The notes: a model not told the origin generated them from the sequence alone. A stretch of 64,000 bases of DNA from Halalkalicoccus paucihalophilus (GCF_001593955.1 NZ_LTAZ01000004.1:372001-436000); one strand, 5' to 3'. Shown: positions 1 to 8,990, counted from the first letter of the stretch. Made by a program: numbers and translations.

Positions 1-738
1 CGCGCCGCTGACCGTGACGCCGGTCGCGCCCGCTTCGAGGGCGGTCTCGCGCACGTCGGCGTAGCCGTCGATGAGTTCGGCGCGCGCGGGCGTAACGATC
101 CCGTTCTCCATTCCCCGACCGACCAGCGTGGGGTCGTCCCGGAACATCCCGGCGACGAGCGTCGCCGCCCGGCCGACGCACTCGACGACCTCCGAGACCG
201 GCGCCGAGCGCGGGACGACCCGCCGGGCGTCACGGGTCGAGATCACGATCTCGGGCAGACAGACCACCAGCGGGATCGAGGCGTCGACCTGCGTGACCCC
301 CTCGGGGGTGGCGATCGTAAACCCGCCCATGATCGCGGGCGCGACGTTGTCGGAGTGGGCCTCGCCCGAGACCAGCGCCTCGCCCTCGGCGGCGTAGGGC
401 ACCAGTTCCTCCCGGCTGTGTCCCAGATCGTACGCCGCGTTGATCCCGACGGCGACGGCGGCGGCGCTGGCCGCAGACGAACCGAGCCCCGATGAGGGTC
501 GGACCCCCTTGTCGATCTCGATCCGTGCGGGCGAGTCCAGTGCCTTCGCGACCGCTCCCGCGACGTTCTTCTCGGGGTTCTCGGGGATGAATTCGCTGCC
601 CGCGCCGGACATCTCGATCGTCGTTTCCGCGGCGGGTTCGACCCGGACGACGTCGGCGGGCTGCGAGAGGGCCGCACCGAAGACGTCGAAGCCGCTGCCG
701 AGGTTCGCGCTCGTCGCGGGGGCCCGCACGGTGACCAT
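1..738 (-). CDS. thrB: Homoserine kinase, 3' end cut by window edge
   Basis: GHMP-family kinase that phosphorylates L-homoserine in threonine biosynthesis. The visible 246 codons begin MVTVRAPATSANLGSGFD, the typical N-terminal GHMP strand, and carry the ATP-binding glycine/serine loop PSSGLGSSAASAAA at about residues 81-94. The last visible residues (GATGVTVSGA) are the start of the third GHMP motif, so only the C-terminal part is missing. The ATG at 736-738 is the only start consistent with the conserved N-terminus. The next gene on the same strand lies about 45 bp upstream. Family assignment is firm; homoserine specificity follows from overall similarity. Confidence 0.93.
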   Translation of the reverse strand, partial: MVTVRAPATSANLGSGFDVFGAALSQPADVVRVEPAAETTIEMSGAGSEFIPENPEKNVAGAVAKALDSPARIEIDKGVRPSSGLGSSAASAAAVAVGINAAYDLGHSREELVPYAAEGEALVSGEAHSDNVAPAIMGGFTIATPEGVTQVDASIPLVVCLPEIVISTRDARRVVPRSAPVSEVVECVGRAATLVAGMFRDDPTLVGRGMENGIVTPARAELIDGYADVRETALEAGATGVTVSGA

Positions 739-783
739 GCCCCTCGTTCCCGGAGGGCGGGCAAAAAGGTAGCGTCTCCGCGC

Positions 784-1374
784 CTACGCGTCGCCTTCCT
801 CGCGCACGCCCGGCGCGCTCCCTACGTCCACGTCCTCGGGTTCCTCGCCCCCGCCGACACCGACCTCGCCGCGTTCGTCCTCAACGTAGAGGTCGTCGGC
901 GAACCCGCTCTCGGCGTGAGGATGCTCGGGATCGTCGAGCTTTTCGAGGGTCGCGGGTGCCTCGGGGATTCCCCCCTCGGGCCGAAATGCGCCGAGAGGA
1001 TCGTCGATAGTGATGTCGTAACGCTCGAAGAAGTTGGCGTACCGTTCGTAGTGTTTTTCCAGTTCCTCGACCGGGATCTCCATCATCTCGGTCCAGCCGT
1101 GGTTGTAGAAGTCGAAGTTAGCCTGGATGTGGGTGATCTCGCGCGCGCTCGCCTCGTCGAAGTCCTCCTCGAGCGCGCGCAGGTAGGTGTCCATCGTCGC
1201 GTCGAAGAAGGCGTCGAGGTGCTCGCGGCGCTCCTCCCGACGGCTCTCCTCGGCCTTTCCGAGGAAGATCCGCGTGTGCATCTTGACCAGTCCGTACGTG
1301 GCAACGGTGCTGACGCCGGGGGTCGACAGCGCCTTTTTCGCGGCCCAGTGGCGCGGGTTCTGTCGGATCTTCAT
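784..1374 (-). CDS. Conserved haloarchaeal protein (DUF6149-like)
   Basis: A 196-residue soluble protein with no signal peptide or membrane segment. Residues 1-140 are basic to neutral and helix-rich, with aromatic clusters around FDFYNHGWTEMMEIP; the last 45 residues are a very acidic, low-complexity tail (EDERGEV, GGEEPEDVDV), as often seen in halophile proteins. It is upstream of thrB on the same strand and may be co-transcribed with it. I recall similar haloarchaeal proteins classed as DUF6149, but cannot confirm this. No catalytic motif is visible and the function is unknown. Confidence 0.75.
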   Translation of the reverse strand: MKIRQNPRHWAAKKALSTPGVSTVATYGLVKMHTRIFLGKAEESRREERREHLDAFFDATMDTYLRALEEDFDEASAREITHIQANFDFYNHGWTEMMEIPVEELEKHYERYANFFERYDITIDDPLGAFRPEGGIPEAPATLEKLDDPEHPHAESGFADDLYVEDERGEVGVGGGEEPEDVDVGSAPGVREEGDA

Positions 1375-1466
1375 GGACGGGGGTTGGGACGCGAATACCT
1401 TGAACGTCCCGCTGACGGCCGTCCGAATAGCAACCGACTTTACCCCTCGTGTCGAATCCCCTCGAC

Positions 1467-2702
1467 ATGACCCAGTCGTACGTGATCATCGGCGATGGGA
1501 TCTCGGGCAGTTCCGCCGCCGAGACCCTCCGGGAAAAAGACCCCGACGCGGAGATCACGGTCGTAACCGACGAGGGCGAACCGCTCTATAACCGTATCCT
1601 CATCAAGGAGTTCGCCAAGGGCAAACTCCCCGAAGCCCCGATCTCGATCCACGACGAGAGCTGGTACGAGGACCGCGACATCACCCTCTCGCTCAACACC
1701 CACGTCACGCACATCGACCCCGAAGCCCACGTCGTCCACACCCACGAGGGCGACGACCTCGGGTACGACAAACTGCTGATCGCGACCGGCGGCACTCCGA
1801 CCCAACTGCCCGTCGAGAACAGCGACGCGGAGGGGATCCACCACTTCTGGACGTTCCAAGACGCTCGAAAAATCGAGGAGGACGCGAGCAATGCCGAGAA
1901 GGGCGTCGCCGTCGGCGCGGGCCTGCTTGGCATCGATCTGGCAGCGATCTGCGGGGCACAGGATGTCGCGGGCAAGTATCTGATGCGTGGCAACCGCTGG
2001 TGGCGGTATGCCCTCTCGCTCGACGGCGCGGAGATCATCCACGACGGCCTGCGGGAGAAGGGTGTCGAGCCGGTCTTCGACAGTGGCGTCGATTACTTCG
2101 AGACCGACGACTCGGGGCGTGTCACCGCGGCGATCGACCCCAACGGCGAGCGCTTCGAGACCGACTTCGTCGGGATCGCCATCGGGCTGAACTTCAACAC
2201 GGAGTACCTCCGCGGGTCGGGGATCGAACAGGACGAGGGCGTCGTCGTCGACGAGTACATGCAGACCAACGTCGACGACATCTACGCCGCGGGCGACCTC
2301 ACCCGGTTTTACGACACGATCCTCGGCGAGTACGCCCAGAACGGTTCGTGGGGCTCGGCGAAAGAACAGGGCAAGGTCGCGGGCGTTAACATGGCCGCCG
2401 ACGCCGAAAGCGAGGCGTTTCGCTGGGTATCGTCGTACTCCATCACCCACTTCGACTTTCCCTTCCTCTCGTTTGGCCACCCCACCATCGGCGACGAGTA
2501 CGTCGAGCGCAAGTACTCCGATACGGAGTGGCGCCGCATCGCCATCAAGGACGGCAAGGTCGTCGGCGGCGTGCTGATCGGGGATCTGGCCCCCCAGACC
2601 CGCCTGAAGAAGCTCATGCGCGAGGAGACGAGCGTCGAGGGGCAGACCGACGTCCTGCTCGAAGAGGAGATCGACCTCGATCAGCTCGCGGTCTCGCAGT
2701 AA
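1467..2702 (+). CDS. NAD(P)/FAD-dependent oxidoreductase
   Basis: A 411-residue pyridine-nucleotide-disulfide-reductase fold protein. The N-terminal FAD loop reads VIIGDGISGSSAAE (residues about 6-19), a second dinucleotide loop GAGLLGIDLA lies near residue 152, and the FAD-ribityl motif DDIYAAGDLTRF lies near residue 272. There is no CxxC redox pair at the flavin, so it resembles rubredoxin/ferredoxin or nitrite-reductase-type NAD(P)H:acceptor reductases rather than disulfide reductases. I chose the ATG at 1467; an in-frame GTG at 1449 would add six residues. It is divergent from the DUF6149-like gene. The partner is unknown. Confidence 0.88.
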   Translation: MTQSYVIIGDGISGSSAAETLREKDPDAEITVVTDEGEPLYNRILIKEFAKGKLPEAPISIHDESWYEDRDITLSLNTHVTHIDPEAHVVHTHEGDDLGYDKLLIATGGTPTQLPVENSDAEGIHHFWTFQDARKIEEDASNAEKGVAVGAGLLGIDLAAICGAQDVAGKYLMRGNRWWRYALSLDGAEIIHDGLREKGVEPVFDSGVDYFETDDSGRVTAAIDPNGERFETDFVGIAIGLNFNTEYLRGSGIEQDEGVVVDEYMQTNVDDIYAAGDLTRFYDTILGEYAQNGSWGSAKEQGKVAGVNMAADAESEAFRWVSSYSITHFDFPFLSFGHPTIGDEYVERKYSDTEWRRIAIKDGKVVGGVLIGDLAPQTRLKKLMREETSVEGQTDVLLEEEIDLDQLAVSQ

Positions 2703-2924
2703 GGCGTACTAGTCGCTGCGGATTCGGTTTTCTATTCGAAGGGGTCCTTACTGAGCCACAAGGACGTAGTTTGGTTGATTTTTTCGAGTAATCCATAGAG
2801 ACTGTGTAGTCAGGTGACCTATCTATGTACAATATTGTCGATCGGTGGTCAATGAATCTAAACAAACAACAAATAGTTTAATAGGATTTATTTGCCTCGT
2901 TTGTGGGAATCATTACGAACTTCG
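2703..2924. other. Intergenic, AT-rich promoter region
   Basis: No gene is seen. There is a run of six T at 2779-2784 that could end transcription of the upstream reductase. The stretch about 2850-2890 is AT-rich and includes TTTAATAGG-like TATA candidates ahead of the secreted-protein gene at 2925. Confidence 0.4.
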
Positions 2925-3995
2925 ATGGTTCGAACTAATAGCGAATCGGACGGGACGCATCGCCGACGTACCATTTTGAAAACTGGTCTTGTCGCTGCGA
3001 CCGGCGTCGCTGGTCTCTCAACGGCTAGTTTCGCCCAGAACAACGAAAACTCGAACTACGTAATCACGCTCACCGCTGTCGATCAGGATGGCAATCCACT
3101 TCAAGGAAAAGCAACGGTCATCGGCAGTGCGGATGGCGACATCATCGGCGAACGAGAACTCGATGAAGACGGCCAGGCGACGTGGGAAGTGAGCCAGGAG
3201 GGCGAATACTCGTACAACGTCTACGATATCCCCGGTTACGAGGAGGCTTCAGAGGATACGTCTTTTGAGGTCGATGGGGATACGGACATCACGGCCGAAA
3301 TGGAGACAGAAGATTCGCAGGCCGACGACGAGAATACGATCACCGTGACCGTCCGCGACGAGAACGACGATCCCGTTGGGGACGCGAACGTGAGCGTCGT
3401 TGTGTCCGACGGCGGCGACGAAATCGCGAGCGGTGACACCGATAGCGATGGCACGGTTTCGTTCGACATCGAGAGCGGCGAGTACGACGTCATCGTCAAC
3501 CACGATGATGTCATTGGCCCAGCGTCCACGTCGGTCACTGTCGATGATGGGGATACCGACGTAAGTGTAACACTCGACACGACCAACGGTCGGGCAACCG
3601 GGATTATCCGCGTGGTCGATCAGAACGGCGACCCTGTCAAGGGCGAGCCCGTAACGGTCTGGCCGCCCGGCACCGTTGAGGAGGACGGTACGGAAACACA
3701 CGAGACGAACGCCGATGGAGAGGTCGTGATCGAACTCCGCTCGTTCGAACCGACTGACGTTACCTTCTTCGATGTCGAAGTGCGCGACCAGGAACAGACG
3801 CTCGGGATCATGAGTGACGCAGAAAACGGCGTCCAAGAGACCGTCTTCGAAGTCGAGACATCGGACGAAGATGGCAATGACTCTACCGATGATGGCGATA
3901 GTGATGCCGGTGATGATAATGACGAGGGCTCGACCGACGATGGCGACAGCGATGACAGTGACGACGAGGACGATAACTGTGCAAAAGCAAGCTAG
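2925..3995 (+). CDS. Tat-exported protein with three Ig-like repeats
   Basis: A 356-residue predicted surface protein. The N-terminus has a twin-arginine signal (HRRRTILKTGLVAAT) with a hydrophobic segment ending ASFAQ, so export in folded form is expected. Three successive units of about 80-90 residues each begin with the pattern V-D/R-x-N/D-G/D-x-P (AVDQDGNPLQG, TVRDENDDPVG, VVDQNGDPVKG), typical of CarboxypepD_reg/Ig-like beta-sandwich domains. The C-terminal 45 residues are Asp/Ser/Gly linker ending DDNCAKAS. No lipobox and no C-terminal membrane anchor are visible, so it may be released or bound non-covalently. The ATG at 2925 is chosen because it puts the RR motif near the terminus; an upstream TTG is unlikely. 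Confidence 0.85.
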   Translation: MVRTNSESDGTHRRRTILKTGLVAATGVAGLSTASFAQNNENSNYVITLTAVDQDGNPLQGKATVIGSADGDIIGERELDEDGQATWEVSQEGEYSYNVYDIPGYEEASEDTSFEVDGDTDITAEMETEDSQADDENTITVTVRDENDDPVGDANVSVVVSDGGDEIASGDTDSDGTVSFDIESGEYDVIVNHDDVIGPASTSVTVDDGDTDVSVTLDTTNGRATGIIRVVDQNGDPVKGEPVTVWPPGTVEEDGTETHETNADGEVVIELRSFEPTDVTFFDVEVRDQEQTLGIMSDAENGVQETVFEVETSDEDGNDSTDDGDSDAGDDNDEGSTDDGDSDDSDDEDDNCAKAS

Positions 3996-4460
3996 GCAGT
4001 TCGTTCAATTGAGGGGATTTTCGACCACCTCTCTCCGTTCCGAGATTCTAATTAGCGTATAACCGGTTCAACTGGTGTTCGCTCTCAACTCATTGTGTCG
4101 CTGTCGGAGGTATCCGTAGCCTCAGTCGGTTGTCCGGTGGAACTCATGCGCTTGTCTGTTCTTACCTCTCGGTGACGGATCCCTCGCTGTTCGCTTTTGA
4201 GGGAAGTCCAGGAAACACGGACTGGCGACGTTTAGACCGTGGTCCCCCTCGAATTCGTGGATCGACCACTCAATTGCCCAGCGTTTGACCTGCTCTTCGA
4301 CGTCAAGTAGGATCTGGTGAGTGCCAGTCTCTTATGCACTCGACCTCGACAACGGGTTACGCAACGAACCCAAACTACTCGTCGACCAGCAGTGGAATCA
4401 GACAAAAGTACTGGTAGACATACAACTATTTCCTCCGGGAAAGTACCATCCTTGTGAATC
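3996..4460. other. Gene-poor stretch with a possible transposase remnant
   Basis: No intact gene. On the minus strand around 4190-4310 one frame reads VKRWAIEWSIHEFEGDHG, which has the RW-x-IE flavour of the C-terminal part of IS4/IS5-type transposases, but it has no start or catalytic triad and may be chance. The last 20 bp before the deacetylase ATG (TTCCTCCGGGAAAG) are purine/pyrimidine mixed without a clear SD. Confidence 0.25.
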
Positions 4461-5360
4461 ATGAGTGATATTGACGTAACTATCGGTGTCGACGCAGACT
4501 GTGTCGCTGGCTGGTTAGGCTCCTATGGTGGCGAAGACTCGCCAGCAGATCTGTCACGGGGCCTTTCAGCCGGAACTGAGGGTATCCCTCGAATGGTACA
4601 ACTGTTCGAGGACGAGGGCATCGATACGTCGTGGTACATCCCCGGACATACGATCGAAACGTTCCGCGAGGAGGTGCAGGCTGTCGCGGACGCCGGCCAT
4701 GAGATCGGTGTTCATGGCTATTCTCACGAGAATCCGACCGACCTCTCCAGGGAGCAGGAAGACGAAATCATCCAGCTCTCGAAGGACCTCATCGAGGACG
4801 TAACCGGACAGGAACCGGTCGGCCACCGGGCGAGTTGGTGGGAATTTAGCGAGAACACCCCGGAACTCGTCGAAAAACACGACTTCCTGTACGATAGCAG
4901 CCTGATGGAACGTGAGTTCGAACCCGGCTGGATGCGCAAAGGCGACAGCTGGGAGAAGATCAGGTATGAGGAGGATCCCGAGACGTGGACAGAACCCTAC
5001 CAGTACGGAGAGGAGACGGATATCGTCGAGATCCCGATCAGCTGGTATCGTGACGACATCCCTGCGATGTTGTTCATCAAGCAGCCGAACTACCACGCCG
5101 GCTACAAGGATCCCGAAATGATGTACGAACAGTACTACAAGAAGCAGTTCGACTATCTCTACAATCGGCGAGGAGCTGGCGTCTACACCTTCACGATCCA
5201 CCCGGATCTGCATGGGTTGCCTCACATGATTCCTCATTTAGAGGACTTCATCACGTACGTCAAAGGGCACGAAAACGCCGAGTTCAAGACTCTTGAAGAA
5301 GTGGCTCGCAAGTACAAGGACGACCCGTCGGTCTACGAACCAGAGGGACAGTACGTTTAA
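4461..5360 (+). CDS. Polysaccharide deacetylase (NodB-fold) family protein
   Basis: A 299-residue carbohydrate-esterase-4/NodB-fold protein. The metal-site Asp pair is in TIGVDADCVAGWLG near residues 7-20, and the metal-binding histidines are in HEIGVHGYSHENP near residue 80-92; GHRASWWEFSENT and the late FTIHPDLHG segment fit the substrate-side motifs. There is no signal peptide, so it is cytoplasmic. Cytoplasmic members of this family include PuuE-type cyclic-amide hydrolases and HpPgdA-like enzymes, so an amide substrate is as plausible as a polysaccharide. It converges on, and overlaps by 4 bp, an L-asparaginase gene, which hints at amide or amino-sugar metabolism. Confidence 0.85.
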   Translation: MSDIDVTIGVDADCVAGWLGSYGGEDSPADLSRGLSAGTEGIPRMVQLFEDEGIDTSWYIPGHTIETFREEVQAVADAGHEIGVHGYSHENPTDLSREQEDEIIQLSKDLIEDVTGQEPVGHRASWWEFSENTPELVEKHDFLYDSSLMEREFEPGWMRKGDSWEKIRYEEDPETWTEPYQYGEETDIVEIPISWYRDDIPAMLFIKQPNYHAGYKDPEMMYEQYYKKQFDYLYNRRGAGVYTFTIHPDLHGLPHMIPHLEDFITYVKGHENAEFKTLEEVARKYKDDPSVYEPEGQYV

Positions 5361-6325
5361 TCGGCGAATACTGCGTTGACTTTTTCAACGCGATCGAAGG
5401 CGGATAGCGCTAACTGGAGTTTGATGCGGGCCTTGTGTGCGGGAAGGTCGGCAGCGAAGACGACCCCATAGTCGTTGAGCCGGTCACCGCCACCGACGCT
5501 TCCGTAGACGGATGCCGTTCGGCCGGCGAGACACCGTGATGTGACAACGATAGGGAGATCAGCCGCGACCTGCTCGATAGCAGCGCCGATATCTGCCGTC
5601 ACGTTTCCGAGACCGGTTCCCTCGACGACGAGACCATCAACATCCCTCTCAGGTGCGGTTCTGATGCGATCGCCTGCCACCCCGATCCCACTCTTGACCA
5701 TTGGCACGACGGCGTCCAATTCGGTCGCCGGGACGTGGTCACTCTCGCTGGTCGGTGAGCGGTGCAGTCGAACACCAGCGTGATCAAGAGTAGCGACCGG
5801 CCCCGCTGACGGGGAACTGAACGTCTCTAGTTTGGAAGTGTGTGTTTTCGTGACCCGTCGAGCAGCGTGTATTTCCTCGTTGAACGCAAGAAAAACGCCA
5901 CTGGCAGTACGGTTGTGGAAGGCCCGCGCCGCCCGGACTGTCGTGAGCAGATTCGCTGGCCCGTCCGGGCTCGTCTCATCCGGGCGCCGCTGTGCGCCCG
6001 TGAGGAACACTGGCGTTGAGGGGTGGAGTGCGACATCGAGATAGTAGGCGGTCTCCTCGATCGTGTCCGTTCCATGGGTGATAATAACAGCATCGACGTC
6101 CTGATTACGATCTGCTCTCGCTACCTCTTCCCCGATCGTTTCGAGAGCCTCCCCATCGAGTTCGAAACTCGGGACTTGAAGGATCTCTTGGACGGCAATC
6201 GACGCGTAGTCTTCGAGTTCGGGCACTGCGTCGACGAGATCAGCGCCTGATTTGTTCGGCGTGGCACCGCTGTCAGTGTCGGTGCTAGCGATAGTCCCAC
6301 CTGTCCCGAGGAGTGTAATGTTCAT
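5357..6325 (-). CDS. L-asparaginase, type I/II family
   Basis: A 322-residue asparaginase that hydrolyses L-asparagine to aspartate and ammonia. Both catalytic threonine motifs are present: TGGTIA at residues 8-13 (T11) and THGTDT at 83-88 (T83-D87), with the KTH segment near residue 165 supplying the triad lysine. There is no signal sequence, so it is cytoplasmic. Stop codons of this gene and the convergent deacetylase interlock over 5357-5360. Glutaminase side activity cannot be judged. Confidence 0.92.
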   Translation of the reverse strand: MNITLLGTGGTIASTDTDSGATPNKSGADLVDAVPELEDYASIAVQEILQVPSFELDGEALETIGEEVARADRNQDVDAVIITHGTDTIEETAYYLDVALHPSTPVFLTGAQRRPDETSPDGPANLLTTVRAARAFHNRTASGVFLAFNEEIHAARRVTKTHTSKLETFSSPSAGPVATLDHAGVRLHRSPTSESDHVPATELDAVVPMVKSGIGVAGDRIRTAPERDVDGLVVEGTGLGNVTADIGAAIEQVAADLPIVVTSRCLAGRTASVYGSVGGGDRLNDYGVVFAADLPAHKARIKLQLALSAFDRVEKVNAVFAD

Positions 6326-6741
6326 ACTGTCTATCCTGTCGATCGCACCAAAAAATCCCTGCTCACTGCTGTGTTTTCAGCTCAAGTGATAGGGTTTTCA
6401 CGACAGTGCTCGTCCCCGTGGCAGTGAAACGTGGTGTTGACCAGTTCGAACGCGCTATCAAGTCGATGTATATGGTCGATGATCGGAGCGTCGAGCCCGA
6501 TAGTGAGCCGGTTGCACGCCCGAACTAAAGACAGTGACTCTCAGCTTTCGATTCTTGACGCGTGGGATATCAGTGCGCCAGTCGGAACGCAACGAGACAG
6601 GGGTTCCAGCGACGATCTATACGCTGACTGAAGGAGGTCAAGCAGTCGTTGCGGACTACTTGAGTGCCCAGGCCTTGTTGGACGTTACGGCGAATCACAC
6701 ACTCCTACCTCGAGAGACGGACCTCCAGCCGCCCATACGAG
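6326..6741. other. Gene remnants between asparaginase and TauE exporter
   Basis: No intact gene. On the plus strand about 6590-6680 one frame reads VPATIYTLTEGGQAVVADYL, which looks like the wing and final helix of a winged-helix (PadR/ArsR-like) regulator but lacks its N-terminal half. On the minus strand about 6402-6535 an open frame ends VNTTFHCHGDEHCRENPIT, with no start codon. Both look like eroded genes. Confidence 0.3.
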
Positions 6742-7665
6742 TCAAAAGAACAGTGCCGGAACCGTGTTCCGGAAGATGTTAAGCGAGATGACGAACAGAA
6801 GCGCGATGACGAACCAGGTAAATTTCTGCTCGTCGATCTCGAGGCGCCGTAAGTAGGTGCCAAGCAACAAGCCGATGATCGTAATGACGGCGATAGTCGA
6901 CCCGAGCCAGAGACGATACGGTGTCATCAGGTCGGTAAAGAACGTCATCACCACGAGACGAGTGGCGAAAATCGTCCCGAGCGTCATCGACAATCCGCCG
7001 ATGTATCGCTCTGCGTCGCGTTCGAAGGTATGGAAATACGCCGGGAGAACCGGACCGAGGTTTGCGGCAGCAAGTAGGAACCCCTCGATGAGTCCGATAC
7101 CACCGAGTGCGACTGGATGATGGGCTTCCTCGATGACGACGAAGTTCCGAATCACCTGAAATAACACATAGCCGAGGACGATAAGGCCGATGAGAAATGG
7201 GACGATCGGGCCGGTACTAAACCACGAGAGAAAGGCCACACCGATGATAGTGCCGATGATCGCCAAACCCAGCAATGGCCACTCCTCGCGGACGAACTCG
7301 GTACCGGTCCCCGTTTCACCCATCTGAAACACGTTTACCATCAACGGCGGGACGGCGAGAACGACAACCGTAAGCGTCGGATCAATGACGCTCGAGAAGA
7401 CGGGTGTCACGATCAGCGAGAATCCGAACCCGAGCATTCCCATGACCGTCCCGGCGAGGATCGCGACGCCGACGAACAGGACGAGGAGTCCTACTGAAAC
7501 GTCCGATTGAATCCCCTGCGTGATGTTCTCCACACCGGGAAAGAACACGATTGCCGCTGTGATGACGGCGAGCGTCGCACTCGTCATCATCACCTCCCGG
7601 TAGTGGAAATCCAGAAGGTTCGTAACGAACTGTTCGATGTCGACGTGAGATTTACTCGTACCCAT
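6742..7665 (-). CDS. Sulfite exporter TauE/SafE family membrane protein
   Basis: A 307-residue (or 324-residue from an alternative ATG at 7716) polytopic membrane protein with about eight hydrophobic segments. The paired repeats carry the TauE/SafE signature glycines (GTVMGMLGFGFSLIVTPVF and GGIGLIEGFLLAAANLGPV). The family exports sulfite, sulfonates or related organosulfur anions. It stands at the left end of the sulfur cluster but lacks a copy of the TATTG-type operator seen before other units. The shorter start is chosen because the conserved region begins soon after it. Substrate is inferred. Confidence 0.85.
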   Translation of the reverse strand: MGTSKSHVDIEQFVTNLLDFHYREVMMTSATLAVITAAIVFFPGVENITQGIQSDVSVGLLVLFVGVAILAGTVMGMLGFGFSLIVTPVFSSVIDPTLTVVVLAVPPLMVNVFQMGETGTGTEFVREEWPLLGLAIIGTIIGVAFLSWFSTGPIVPFLIGLIVLGYVLFQVIRNFVVIEEAHHPVALGGIGLIEGFLLAAANLGPVLPAYFHTFERDAERYIGGLSMTLGTIFATRLVVMTFFTDLMTPYRLWLGSTIAVITIIGLLLGTYLRRLEIDEQKFTWFVIALLFVISLNIFRNTVPALFF

Positions 7666-7716
7666 CGTTTCTGAATCGAAGAGCGGGTCAGTAACGACAA
7701 CCGACCGCTGCCTCAA

Positions 7717-8139
7717 CGGACGTCGAAACGGGCGTCTAACATATGGTCCCCCGGTAGCCGGTGAGAACTGTGCATAGACGGGCCGGTCTCAAATCCGGTA
7801 AAAACCAGTAAAAGCCCGGTATGGCGCGATATACTCCGAAACGACTGCCTGGCTGCTGTTCCAGAAATCGGCGAATAATACCGCTATTGCGACGGTCTGT
7901 GCTGCGGTACTTCGAGAGTTCGAGACTGGCGACACGCTCCTAGTGGGCGTTGGTCAGCACGACAGAGCTCCTCCGGATGCACTCTTCGGGTCCATCTACT
8001 AGCATACAGCAATTAAACTACCGTGTGCAACCGACTCTCCACGAGCAACCTGCGTCGACTCATCGGACGAAGACACCAGTAGTCTTCTGACCGGTTTAGC
8101 GCTGATCGAACAGTTCTTGGGAACGCTCGCCTACCGATC
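7717..8139. other. Intergenic with a C-terminal gene fragment
   Basis: No intact gene. From 7802 to a TAG at 8000-8002 a frame is open on the plus strand without a start codon; its end (TGDTLLVGVGQHD then ALFGSIY) resembles the nucleotide-binding tail of universal-stress-protein (UspA) domains of haloarchaea, cut short. This is a weak resemblance. Nothing recognisable at 8003-8139. Confidence 0.3.
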
Positions 8140-8742
8140 CTAGATGAGCAATTGGATATCCGCGTCAGCCATGTCCTGGAGTGCCGTCGCGGCGCCGACA
8201 CCGGTCGTGACGCCGTCGTAGAAGTCGTCCTCGTCGTAGTCCATCAGATCGATGGTCATCTGGCAGGCCTGAAACTCGACGCCCATATCCAGCGACGTCT
8301 CGAGGAGTTCCTCGATGGTGGCGGTGTTGTTGTCTTTGATCCGTTTTTCCATCATCTTCGTCGTCACACGATCCATTCCGGGCAGTGCTCCGATCGCGTT
8401 CGGCACTGGCATGTTCGGATTACCAACCGAACTCAGCTTCAGGTTCTTCGAGCGGTCCTCGTGGAGGATGTCGAGTCCCCAGAACGTGTGAAAGACCGTT
8501 ACGTCCCATCCGAAGGCGGCGGCGGTGCTCGCGAGGATGAGCGGCGGGTAGGCCATGTCGAGGGTCCCCTTCGTGGCGATGATGGACATTTTCGGCGTCT
8601 CATCGTCCGACTCAGCCTCCATGTCAGCGAGGCGATCCTCTAGCTGCTCGATACGCGCTTCGAGTTCTGCGCGGCTGTGAGACTCGTTCCCATCGGTCGA
8701 AGTAGGCGTCGTCTCGGCTGCTTGGTTGGTCTCGGAACTCAT
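8140..8742 (-). CDS. DsrE/DsrF/DrsH-like family protein (DsrE2 type)
   Basis: A 200-residue protein. Residues 22-45 form a charged coiled coil (ELEARIEQLEDRLADMEAE), followed by a DrsH/DsrE2 domain starting at KMSIIATKGTLDMAYPPL. The presumed persulfide-carrying cysteine is C160 in EFQACQM. The family relays protein-bound persulfide sulfur between TusA and rhodanese-type enzymes. It starts 3 bp after the end of the tusA-like gene, so the two form an operon in which both carriers are made together. No membrane anchor is visible, unlike many DsrE2 proteins. Confidence 0.87.
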   Translation of the reverse strand: MSSETNQAAETTPTSTDGNESHSRAELEARIEQLEDRLADMEAESDDETPKMSIIATKGTLDMAYPPLILASTAAAFGWDVTVFHTFWGLDILHEDRSKNLKLSSVGNPNMPVPNAIGALPGMDRVTTKMMEKRIKDNNTATIEELLETSLDMGVEFQACQMTIDLMDYDEDDFYDGVTTGVGAATALQDMADADIQLLI

Positions 8743-8745
8743 CGA

Positions 8746-8988
8746 TTACTCCGTCTTCCGTACGTAGTGTTTGTAGACGTCGCCGTCCTCTTTCTGATCG
8801 ACGAGTTCAACGCCGTCAGTGGTGTCTGCCCAGCCAGCGATGTCGCTCATACTCCCAGCGTCAGTCGCGAGGACCTCGAGAACGTCGTCCTCGGTGAGCT
8901 GGTCGATGCTCTGCTTGGTCTTGACGACCGGCATCGGGCAGTTCTGCCCCTTCACGTCGAGCGTCTCGGTTGTGTCGTATTCAGTCAT
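8746..8988 (-). CDS. TusA-family sulfur carrier protein
   Basis: An 80-residue SirA/TusA-fold protein. The diagnostic CPMP motif is C17-P-M-P in KGQNCPMPVVKTK; the cysteine holds a persulfide for transfer to DsrE-like or rhodanese partners. The ATG at 8986-8988 fits the family length; in-frame extension upstream would add a non-homologous tail. It is divergent from the rhodanese/MBL gene at 9193 and an inverted repeat abuts its start codon, suggesting repression by a DNA-binding sulfur sensor. Confidence 0.92.
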   Translation of the reverse strand: MTEYDTTETLDVKGQNCPMPVVKTKQSIDQLTEDDVLEVLATDAGSMSDIAGWADTTDGVELVDQKEDGDVYKHYVRKTE

Positions 8989-8990
8989 GG

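Noticed and set aside
4232..4462. 76-codon minus-strand ORF upstream of the deacetylase
   Set aside because: Basic, low-information sequence without family; its frame differs from the weak transposase-like text.
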